NCBI GenBank assembly: GCA_023135855.1
Contig: JAGLSH010000009.1
Span: 1-15,991, forward strand
Direction: 5' to 3'
Source: Candidatus Omnitrophota bacterium
GTDB taxonomy: Bacteria > Omnitrophota > Gorgyraeia > Duberdicusellales > 4484-171
DNA: 15,991 bases
Positions 1 through 5,925 of the stretch are shown here, piece by piece; position 1 is the first letter of the stretch, and each line of letters begins with the position of its first letter. Under the pieces are notes generated by a model that saw only the letters and a program-made list of their open reading frames with translations, did not search any database and was not told the origin of the DNA. The position numbers were made by a program, and so were the translations under genes.

Positions 1-1283
1 AGCAGGCTTTAAAGTATTTTGAAGAGGATAAACCTAAAGAAGCTTATGAAGAATTCAAAAAGCTTTTGGTTAATTATCCTGATGCCAAGGAAGCTGCTGA
101 GGCACAATATTATTTAGCTAGATGTTTGGAGAAGTTTGATAAATCTTATGATGCTTTCTTAGAGTATCAAAAATTAATCGATTCGTACCCAAATAGCCAG
201 AGAATAAGTGAAGTAATCGAGAGAGAATATAATATTGGAGAGTACTTTCTGAATAGAGAGAGTAAAGAGGTGTTAGGGTTATCTGTTTATGATTTTGTAG
301 AACATCCATCAATTCAGATTTTTAGAGGGATTGTTGACAAGGTACCATACTCAGAATATGCACCTCGAGCCCAGTATAAATTAGGAATGATATTTTTCCA
401 ATTAGGACGGTATGAAGAATCTCGAGTAGCTTTTCAGAAAGTTATAGATAATTATTCAGATAGTGAATGGGCTGCGCCTGGGAAGTATCAATTAGCGCTA
501 GCAACTTCAAGAGCTTTTCCTGGTGCCGATTATGATTCTTCTTATCTTCAGGAAGCAACGAGTAGGCTTGATGAGTTTATAAAAGAACATCCTGAAGAAA
601 AAATTTCAGGTGAGGCAGAGGAGCAGCTTAAAATTTTAAGAAATAAAGAAGCAAAGAAAGTATTTGATACTGGCCAATTTTATGAAAATCAAAATCAATA
701 CACAAGTAGTATTATTTATTATAAAAAAGTAATTAGAAATTATCCTGATAATAAGTATTATGATATTGTTGTTGAGAAAATTGAAGAACTAGAGTGGTTG
801 ATTCGGAAAAATCTTACGAGAAATGAATTAAAGAAGCAAGAAAAAATAATGGCCATAAAGGCAGCTAAGCAAGAGAAAATAGATAGGAAGCAAGAAAAAA
901 TAGATAAAAAGAAGGAAGTCAAACAAGCTAAGATAGACGAAAAACAAGAACGTAGAGATAACAAGCTTCGGAAGAAGCAAGAGCATAAAGATGCCAAGCT
1001 TCAAAGTAAGCAAGAAAAGATACAAAGCAAGAAAGAACTTAAAGAAAACAAGCGTGAGGCTAAGAGAATCAAGAGAGATGCTAAGATAGCGGAAAAGCAA
1101 GTTCGGCGAGAGGATAAAGCGCAAAGGAAACAAGATAAAATAAACAAGAAAGAAGAGAAAAGAGCTAAGAAAAGGGAAGCAAAGCAAGCTAAAATAGATA
1201 AAAAGAATAAAGCTAAAGCTAGGGAAAAAGCTTTGAAAGAAGAAATGAAGAAGAAGAAAAAAAAGAAGTTTTGGTTTTGGTAA
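1..1283 (+). CDS. bamD: BamD-like TPR outer-membrane assembly protein with a long Lys-rich C-terminal tail (5' partial)
   Basis: The frame is open from the first complete codon at position 3, so the true start and any lipoprotein signal lie upstream of the window. The visible part (about 426 residues) opens with tetratricopeptide-like helices (ALKYFEEDKPKEAYEEFKKL, then repeats near nt 100-200, 360-470 and 660-760) in the pattern A..Y..LG..FFQLGRYEESR.AFQKVI..Y. The last unit, EAKKVFDTGQFYENQNQY followed by YYKKVIRNYP, matches the closing TPR of BamD, the lipoprotein that helps BamA fold outer-membrane barrels. The gene stands 37 nt before lptE, another outer-membrane assembly lipoprotein. 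From about nt 815 the protein becomes a charged tail of about 155 residues, roughly one third Lys, with KQEKIDRK/KQEKIDKK-type repeats, ending in seven Lys and then FWFW. No such tail exists in classical BamD. CpoB/YbgF is an alternative TPR family; BamD is favoured by the last repeat and the neighbour. Confidence 0.75.
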   Translation, partial: QALKYFEEDKPKEAYEEFKKLLVNYPDAKEAAEAQYYLARCLEKFDKSYDAFLEYQKLIDSYPNSQRISEVIEREYNIGEYFLNRESKEVLGLSVYDFVEHPSIQIFRGIVDKVPYSEYAPRAQYKLGMIFFQLGRYEESRVAFQKVIDNYSDSEWAAPGKYQLALATSRAFPGADYDSSYLQEATSRLDEFIKEHPEEKISGEAEEQLKILRNKEAKKVFDTGQFYENQNQYTSSIIYYKKVIRNYPDNKYYDIVVEKIEELEWLIRKNLTRNELKKQEKIMAIKAAKQEKIDRKQEKIDKKKEVKQAKIDEKQERRDNKLRKKQEHKDAKLQSKQEKIQSKKELKENKREAKRIKRDAKIAEKQVRREDKAQRKQDKINKKEEKRAKKREAKQAKIDKKNKAKAREKALKEEMKKKKKKKFWFW

Positions 1284-1311
1284 TTAAGTAGGGACACAAT
1301 AAAGAAGTTTC

Positions 1312-1317
1312 AGGAGG
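1312..1317 (+). promoter_or_regulatory. Ribosome binding site that decides the lptE start
   Basis: A full AGGAGG lies 3 nt before the ATG at 1321 and 6 nt before the next in-frame ATG at 1324. The second spacing is more usual, so translation probably begins at 1324, giving a signal peptide that starts MKKFLVLLF. Confidence 0.7.
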
Positions 1318-1320
1318 AAA

Positions 1321-1869
1321 ATGATGAAAAAGTTCTTAGTCTTATTATTTCTTATCATAGTTGGCTGTGGATATACTACGCGAGGGTTTGTTTATACGCA
1401 GAGTACAATAATAATTAAACCGGTAATAAATAATATAGATATTAGTTCTGAAAATAGAAAATACTCAGATTATACAAGTTTTCCTATTTTGATTGAAAAT
1501 AGATTAACTAATGAGATAGTTAGTAAGTTTAACATTGAAGGGAATCTTAAGGTAGTTAGCGAAGATCCAAACGCCCTTGTGCTTGTTTGTACTGTTAATG
1601 ATTATAGCCGTGATACTTTGCGTTATAATAATGCAGATGAAGTAGACGAACAAAGGTTGCGTCTGAATACGCATATAAAACTTACAGATGGTGATGGAAA
1701 AATATTACAAGAGAAGAGTGTTAGTGGAGAAGCTACCTATTACCTAGAAGACCCTAATACTAATAGCAATGATGGTGTTGTTGTTCGGAGAAGTGAAAGT
1801 GCTGCTCAATTGGATTTAATAGATGATACGGCAAGAAGAATATGTGAGGCAGTTACAGAAGAATGGTAA
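1321..1869 (+). CDS. lptE: LPS-assembly lipoprotein LptE
   Basis: The 182-residue product has a lipoprotein signal: Lys-Lys, a hydrophobic stretch (FLVLLFLIIVG) and a Cys at residue 16 in an IVGC lipobox followed by GYTTRG. The mature part has the LptE pattern: GCGY near the lipid anchor, 'IIIKPVINN', a run 'LTNEIVSKFN' and a beta-rich stretch (VLVCTVNDYSRDTL) before a C-terminal helix. In known systems LptE plugs the LptD barrel and helps deliver LPS to the outer leaflet. The family is very divergent, so the call rests on the lipobox, size, these short patterns and its place after a BamD-like gene. The start is probably the second ATG at 1324 (see the ribosome binding site). The stop TAA (1867-1869) is made of the first bases of a palindromic element, and the gene overlaps holA by 7 nt. 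Confidence 0.72.
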   Translation: MMKKFLVLLFLIIVGCGYTTRGFVYTQSTIIIKPVINNIDISSENRKYSDYTSFPILIENRLTNEIVSKFNIEGNLKVVSEDPNALVLVCTVNDYSRDTLRYNNADEVDEQRLRLNTHIKLTDGDGKILQEKSVSGEATYYLEDPNTNSNDGVVVRRSESAAQLDLIDDTARRICEAVTEEW

Positions 1870-2615
1870 ACCCCGCTAGAGATAATAACAAAGACATAAC
1901 CCGCAGAGGTAAAATCCCTAACGAGGTAAATATCAGGGAAAGAGTTTTTTTAATTGCAGGAGCTGACTTTTCTCAACATCAACGTGTCGTAGATAATGTA
2001 AAGAAAAGAATATTAAGGCAAAAAACCTCGTCTTTTGATAGTCTTACTATATATAGTAAAGAAGCAAATGCCAAGGATTTAGCAGAGAAGCTTTTTACTA
2101 CTTCCTTTGAAGAAAATAAAATAGTAATTTTTAAGAATGTTCAGGAGTTATCTTTAGTAGCAAGGAAATTTCTTTTTACTAATTTAGATAAGATATTGTC
2201 TAATAATTATCTTATTTTTGAGACTGATAAAGATTATTATCAATTTCAAAAAGATAAAAAGCTTATTAATGATGATTTTTTTGTTTCTGTTTTGAAAAAA
2301 GCTACTCTTTTTAAAGTAGCTTCAATTAAAAGGAAAGTTACGATAGAGGATTTTATTGCGAGCCTGAGAAGAAATAATTTGTCAGATTCAGTGTATATTG
2401 TTGAGAAGTTATTTGCTGGGGGTTCGAAAGATAGAATATTGGGGCCACAGATTATAGGAATTTTAGTTAGGAAGCTTTCTTTTCTTGAGAATCCTGCCAA
2501 AAAAGATAAATACTTTAAATATTTGTGGGAAGCTGATCGGGCGATAAAAGAAAAGGGTTTAGATTCTCGCTTGGTTATCGAGTCGCTTTTAGTAAAAGTT
2601 CTTGGGTCTCATTGA
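1863..2615 (+). CDS. holA: DNA polymerase III delta subunit (clamp-loader), short form
   Basis: The product is 250 residues; HolA is usually about 320-345. The recognisable core starts near residue 27 (RVFLIAGADF) and the C-terminal third carries the delta signature: LFAGGSKD, LGPQIIGILVRKLSFL, then YLWEADRAIKEKGLDSRL and a final helix ESLLVKVL. Delta opens the beta clamp during clamp loading. The missing length is in the N-terminal AAA+-like part. Residues 2-22 (VNPARD ... PNEV) are encoded by a palindromic element and look foreign to the family. No other ATG, GTG or TTG lies in frame between the ATG at 1863 and the start of the core, so the extension is probably translated. The ribosome binding site is weak (AGAAGA). 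The gene overlaps lptE by 7 nt and converges on rpsT. Neighbouring rpsT supports the call, because holA and rpsT are adjacent in many bacteria. Confidence 0.82.
   Translation: MVNPARDNNKDITRRGKIPNEVNIRERVFLIAGADFSQHQRVVDNVKKRILRQKTSSFDSLTIYSKEANAKDLAEKLFTTSFEENKIVIFKNVQELSLVARKFLFTNLDKILSNNYLIFETDKDYYQFQKDKKLINDDFFVSVLKKATLFKVASIKRKVTIEDFIASLRRNNLSDSVYIVEKLFAGGSKDRILGPQIIGILVRKLSFLENPAKKDKYFKYLWEADRAIKEKGLDSRLVIESLLVKVLGSH
1866..1930. repeat. Palindromic element, copy A (lptE stop / holA N-terminus)
   Basis: The left arm GTAAACCCCGCTAGAG (1866-1881) and the right arm CCCTAACGAGGTAAA (1916-1930) are imperfect inverted repeats: the core ACCCCGCTAG matches the reverse complement of CTAACGAGGT with only pyrimidine or G-U-type differences. 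A second copy with the same arms lies at 4568-4630. The middle of the two copies differs. The left arm contains the TAA that ends lptE, while holA reads the same bases as GTA-AAC-CCC-GCT-AGA (VNPAR). The right arm is read as AAC-GAG-GTA (NEV). The repeat family is inferred from two copies only. Confidence 0.72.
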
Positions 2616-2659
2616 ACAGCATCTTACGCTTTTGGTGAGAGAGTTAATCTGCTCATTGA
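2609..2659. other. Compound stem-loop over the holA stop codon
   Basis: TCATTGAACAG (2609-2619) can pair with CTGCTCATTGA (2649-2659) with two mismatches, and inside it CTTAC (2623-2627) can pair with GTGAG (2635-2639) around a 7-nt loop. There is no T-run after it, so it is not a classical intrinsic terminator. It may protect the 3' end of the holA message or be chance. Confidence 0.28.
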
Positions 2660-2668
2660 TATTTTAGA

Positions 2669-2686
2669 AGTTTATTTAATTAAACT
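2669..2686. terminator. Weak AT-only hairpin between convergent holA and rpsT
   Basis: AGTTTA (2669-2674) and TAAACT (2681-2686) form a perfect 6-bp inverted repeat around a 6-nt loop, directly after the rpsT stop. Being wholly A/T it is weak, but its position between two convergent genes is where a bidirectional terminator would sit. Confidence 0.25.
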
Positions 2687-2962
2687 TTAAGAAGATTTAG
2701 AAGTAGTTTTCTTTGATAGCTTAGTAAGACGACTTTTCTTTCGAGATGCTTTATTCTTATGAAGTATATTTTTAGATACGGCCTTATCGACAACTTTGTA
2801 TACTTCTATTAAAGCTTTTTCTTTAGTTTCATTGTCTTTAGAAATTAAAGATTTTTTAAACCTTTTTATTGTATCTTTTACATTTTGTTTAATCTCTAAA
2901 TTTCTTTTGTGTCTTTTTTTGTTTTGTCTTAAGTCTTTTTTTGCTGTTTTTCTTTGGGGCAT
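2687..2962 (-). CDS. rpsT: 30S ribosomal protein S20
   Basis: The 91-residue, very basic protein opens MPQRKTAKKDLRQNKKRHKRN and contains the S20 pattern of a long helix (TIKRFKK), an acidic turn (SKDNETKEKAL), a second helix (YKVVDKAVSKNILHKNKA) and the diagnostic KASRKKSRLTKLSKK near the end. S20 binds 16S rRNA early in 30S assembly. A strong AGGAGG ribosome binding site (complement of 2967-2972) sits 4 nt before the ATG, and a near-consensus promoter lies just beyond. It is the only minus-strand gene here, placed between holA and murJ. Confidence 0.95.
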   Translation of the reverse strand: MPQRKTAKKDLRQNKKRHKRNLEIKQNVKDTIKRFKKSLISKDNETKEKALIEVYKVVDKAVSKNILHKNKASRKKSRLTKLSKKTTSKSS

Positions 2963-2966
2963 TAGT

Positions 2967-2972
2967 CCTCCT
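2967..2972 (-). promoter_or_regulatory. Ribosome binding site of rpsT
   Basis: CCTCCT on the + strand reads AGGAGG on the minus strand, 4 nt before the rpsT ATG. It is a full consensus match, as expected for a ribosomal protein gene. Confidence 0.7.
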
Positions 2973-2985
2973 TGTTTTAGGGATG

Positions 2986-3014
2986 ATTCTATAGAAATAC
3001 TGCAATAATGTCAA
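2986..3014 (-). promoter_or_regulatory. Sigma70-type promoter of rpsT
   Basis: On the minus strand a perfect -35 box TTGACA (complement of 3009-3014) is followed after exactly 17 nt by TAGAAT (complement of 2986-2991), one base from the -10 consensus. Transcription would start near 2979, about 17 nt before the rpsT ATG and just upstream of its AGGAGG. It is the best promoter in the window. The same 73-nt gap must also serve murJ, for which I see no clear promoter. Confidence 0.78.
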
Positions 3015-3035
3015 GCCTTTTTTTAGAGAAGATTT

Positions 3036-4571
3036 ATGCTTAAGAAAGTTGTTAAAAATACATATATATTAGGTTTAGGGACGTTATCCTCAAGGGTATT
3101 AGGGTTTATACGGGATATATTAATTGCTAACTTCTTTGGGACTGCGGGAATTCTTGAGGCATTTATTGTATCTTTTCGTTTGCCTAACATATTTAGGAGT
3201 ATTTTTGCTGAGGGTTTCTCTGAATCAGTAGCCACACCAGTTCTTTCTGAATATCAAGATAATAAAGAGAAAATGTTTGAAATAGGGAGTCATCTAATTT
3301 CTCTTTTTATAGTTATTCTCTTTGTCGCTACTACCTTGGGTGTTATTTTTGCTAAGTTTCTAGTTACTGTTATTGCTCCGGGATTTTTAGCTGACCCTTT
3401 TAAATTCAACCTGGCTGTATCTTTTACCCGAATAACTTTTATCTATCTTTTTCTGATTGGTCTTTCAGCTAATATTGTTTCTCTTTTATATGCGCTTAAG
3501 AAGTTTTTTATTCCAGCCATAAACCCGATTTTTCTAAATATTTCTTTTATTGTAGGAATAGTATTTTTTAGTAGGTCTTATGAGAGTTATATCCTTATTG
3601 TTTGTGTAATAGTTGCCGGGTTGCTTCAATTAATTTTTCCCTTTATTTTTCTTAAAAGGGAAGGTTTTGTTTTTAAATTTAACTTTTTTAAATCTTTAAA
3701 AGAGAGTGAAGTTATCCGAATGGTAAAATTATTTATCCCTAGGATTTGGGCTAGTATTGTTTATCATTTGAGTGTATTTATTGATACTATGTTCTCTTCT
3801 TTAGTTTCGATAGTAGGCCAAGGAGCCCTAGCTTCTGTTTATTATGCCAATAGATTGATTCAATTTCCTTTTGCTCTTATCGCTCTTTCAATATCTCGAG
3901 TTGCTATAGTTGACTTATCTTCTTATCATCATAAAGGGAATATGAGTGATTTTAAGAAGCTTTTTGTTTTTTCTTTTCAAAATATTATTTTCTTTATTGT
4001 TCCTTTAATTAGCTTTTTTCTCTTTGCTTCTAAAGATATAATTAATGTTATTTTCACCCGAGGTAAATTTGATGCTACTTCCTTAAGTATGACCGCATTA
4101 GTTCTTTTCTTTTATTCATTTGGTCTATTCTTTTTTTGCGGCATAAAATTATTAGTTAATTCTTTTTATGCTCTAAAGGATACAACTATTCCAGCTAAGA
4201 TCGCGACTATTTCGTTGGTTGTTAATATTGTCCTAAGCGCCATTTTAATGTTTCCTTTGAAAATTGGAGGGGTAGCCTTAGGCAGTAGTTTAGCAGCAGC
4301 TTTTAATTTTAGTTTTCTTTATTATTGGTTTATTAAAAAAATAGGAAAAATAGACTTTCAAGACACTAGAGTGCAATTTTTAAAAATTCTTCTATTGAGC
4401 GTAGGCATGGGGATTGTTGCACGTATTCTCCTAGATTTTCTTTCTTTTGGTAAATATATCAATATGTTAATTGTTGTGGGTTCATTATTAGGTATATTTA
4501 TTATTGGAGGGTATATCCTTGGGGTAAAACAGATTAAACATTTGAAAAGATGGATATTAGAGAGAAAGTAA
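3036..4571 (+). CDS. murJ: Lipid II flippase MurJ (MviN family)
   Basis: The 511-residue polytopic membrane protein has hydrophobic segments along its whole length, consistent with the 14 helices of MurJ, which moves lipid II across the inner membrane for peptidoglycan synthesis. The N-terminal signature is clear: SSRVLGFIRDILIANFFG, then EAFIVSFRLPNIFR and IFAEGFSESVATPVLSEY. R20, R26 and R54 correspond to the functional Arg residues of E. coli MurJ (R18, R24, R52). The position of E. coli D39 is Glu41 here, a conservative change. YYANRLIQFPFAL holds the Arg of the central cavity. The start ATG follows a weak AGAGAAG. The stop TAA (4569-4571) is supplied by the second palindromic element, and the last 22 nt overlap uvrC. 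Confidence 0.95.
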   Translation: MLKKVVKNTYILGLGTLSSRVLGFIRDILIANFFGTAGILEAFIVSFRLPNIFRSIFAEGFSESVATPVLSEYQDNKEKMFEIGSHLISLFIVILFVATTLGVIFAKFLVTVIAPGFLADPFKFNLAVSFTRITFIYLFLIGLSANIVSLLYALKKFFIPAINPIFLNISFIVGIVFFSRSYESYILIVCVIVAGLLQLIFPFIFLKREGFVFKFNFFKSLKESEVIRMVKLFIPRIWASIVYHLSVFIDTMFSSLVSIVGQGALASVYYANRLIQFPFALIALSISRVAIVDLSSYHHKGNMSDFKKLFVFSFQNIIFFIVPLISFFLFASKDIINVIFTRGKFDATSLSMTALVLFFYSFGLFFFCGIKLLVNSFYALKDTTIPAKIATISLVVNIVLSAILMFPLKIGGVALGSSLAAAFNFSFLYYWFIKKIGKIDFQDTRVQFLKILLLSVGMGIVARILLDFLSFGKYINMLIVVGSLLGIFIIGGYILGVKQIKHLKRWILERK

Positions 4572-5857
4572 ACCCTGTTAGAGGTATTAAGTTCAAAGGA
4601 AATGAGAACAAAACTTCTAACGGGGTGAAAAAATTACCACTAAGCCCTGGTGTTTACATTATGAAATCAAATAAGGGTAAGGTTATATACGTTGGCAAGG
4701 CAACTTCCTTGCGCAAGAGAGTCAGTAGTTATTTTTCTAAAGCAGTTGATTCTAAAACTGATAGTCTTCTTAAAAATATCGGAGATATTGATCATATTGA
4801 ATGCGTGAGTCCAGGCCAGGCTTTAATTTTAGAAGCTGCTTTGATTAAGGAGAAAAAGCCAAAATATAATATTTCTCTTAGAGATAACAAGAGCTATCCT
4901 TATGTTGAAATAACTAAAGAAAAATTTCCAAGAATTTTCATTTCACGACCTAAGCAACCGGATGAAAAGATTCTTTTTGGTCCTTATCCTCAAGCAAAAA
5001 CTTTAAAGCCGGCTTTGACTTTAATAAGAAGAGTTTTCCCTTATCGTTCTTGTGGGAGAATGCCTAAAAGTGTTTGTTTATTTTTTCATCTTAAGCTTTG
5101 CCCTGCTCCTTGTGCAGGAAAGGTGACGCTTAATGCTTATAAAAATACTATAAAAAATATTTGTAGAATATTAAAAGGACAGAGGAAAGAACTGGTTAAA
5201 GAATTGACTGCTAAGATGAAAAAGGCGGCAGTAGAGAAAAAGTTTGAACAAGCTAAAATTCTAAGAGATAAATTATTAGCTATAGATAGTCTTTATAAGG
5301 GCAATCCTAAGGTTCATGAAATTATTTCTTTAAAAGAGATTTTAAATTTATCCAAACTTCCTTTATGTATAGAAGCTATAGATGTTTCTTCTTTAGGTAG
5401 AAACGATTGTGTAGGATCAGTAGTAGTTTTTAGGGATGGAATTTCTGATAAAAATAGTTATCGTCGTTTTCAGATGAAAACAGCAAGAGAAAGAGATGAC
5501 TATGATATGATTGGAGAAGTCATAAGGAGAAGGTATAGCCGTCTTGTAAAAGAAAAGTCTTCTTTGCCAGATTTAATTATTGTTGATGGAGGCAAGGGTC
5601 ATCTTGCGCGAGCACATAAAGAATTAGAATTATTAGGAATTTTTACTCCTCTCATTGGTCTTGCTAAGAGAAATGAGGAGATTTGGACGATTACAAAAAA
5701 GGTTCCCTTGATTATTTCTAGAAGTAACCCCGGATTACATTTAATTCAAAAGGTTAGGGATGAGGCTCACAGATTTGCTCATTCTTATGGTCTGGTGTGT
5801 CGAAAGAAGAGAATAATGAATCGAAAAGGAAAGTTAATAAAGTTAGAGAAAAAATAA
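4550..5857 (+). CDS. uvrC: UvrC-type excinuclease without the C-terminal HhH domain
   Basis: The 435-residue product (UvrC is about 600) has the GIY-YIG nuclease from about residue 29 (LPLSPGVYIM, VIYVGKATSLRKRVSSYF) with its Glu at E95. A Cys cluster C168-x7-C176-x7-C184-x3-C188 corresponds to the metal/Fe-S site of UvrC. A UVR (UvrB-binding) motif near 217-247 holds FEQAKILRDKL. An RNase H-like nuclease follows with D278, D317, D346 and H407 in the places of E. coli D399, D438, D466 and H538. The protein ends 28 residues after H407, with a basic tail, so the helix-hairpin-helix domain is absent, and the 68 nt before pilT leave no room for it. Residues 7-26 (VNPVRG ... SNGV) come from a palindromic element. 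A GTG at 4625 is a possible alternative start that would remove them. UvrC cuts damaged DNA on both sides of a lesion. Confidence 0.88.
   Translation: MDIREKVNPVRGIKFKGNENKTSNGVKKLPLSPGVYIMKSNKGKVIYVGKATSLRKRVSSYFSKAVDSKTDSLLKNIGDIDHIECVSPGQALILEAALIKEKKPKYNISLRDNKSYPYVEITKEKFPRIFISRPKQPDEKILFGPYPQAKTLKPALTLIRRVFPYRSCGRMPKSVCLFFHLKLCPAPCAGKVTLNAYKNTIKNICRILKGQRKELVKELTAKMKKAAVEKKFEQAKILRDKLLAIDSLYKGNPKVHEIISLKEILNLSKLPLCIEAIDVSSLGRNDCVGSVVVFRDGISDKNSYRRFQMKTARERDDYDMIGEVIRRRYSRLVKEKSSLPDLIIVDGGKGHLARAHKELELLGIFTPLIGLAKRNEEIWTITKKVPLIISRSNPGLHLIQKVRDEAHRFAHSYGLVCRKKRIMNRKGKLIKLEKK
4568..4630. repeat. Palindromic element, copy B (murJ stop / uvrC N-terminus)
   Basis: The left arm GTAAACCCTGTTAGAGG (4568-4584) and the right arm TCTAACGGGGTGAAA (4616-4630) are inverted repeats with the core ACCCYGTTAGA. 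Both arms match copy A at 1866-1930. The left arm provides the TAA that ends murJ, while uvrC reads GTA-AAC-CCT-GTT-AGA (VNPVR). The right arm is read AAC-GGG-GTG (NGV). The interval from the first GTA to the AAC codon is 51 nt here and 54 nt in copy A, so the reading frame is kept in both. Confidence 0.72.
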
Positions 5858-5913
5858 GAGATATGATAAAATAGAAAAGAAAATGATGAGAACTGCAAGT
5901 AAAAATATGAGTA

Positions 5914-5919
5914 GGGAGG
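5914..5919 (+). promoter_or_regulatory. Ribosome binding site of pilT
   Basis: GGGAGG lies 6 nt before the ATG at 5926, the strongest ribosome binding site among the larger genes here. Further up, TATGAT at 5862-5867 could be a -10 box, but no acceptable -35 box stands 16-18 nt before it, so I do not call a promoter. Confidence 0.6.
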
Positions 5920-5925
5920 TAAGCG

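Noticed and set aside
758..1297. Long open frames on the minus strand opposite the Lys-rich bamD tail
   Set aside because: They mirror the purine-rich + strand (AAG/AAA codons give Phe/Leu/Ser-rich minus-strand frames), have no ribosome binding site, and lie opposite a clear gene.
2796..3008. Plus-strand open frame opposite rpsT
   Set aside because: It is antisense to a clear S20 gene, has no ribosome binding site and gives a low-complexity Phe/Leu-rich product.
5727..5745. Left-arm-like GTAACCCCGG in uvrC
   Set aside because: It encodes the conserved PGLHLIQ motif of UvrC and has no partner arm.
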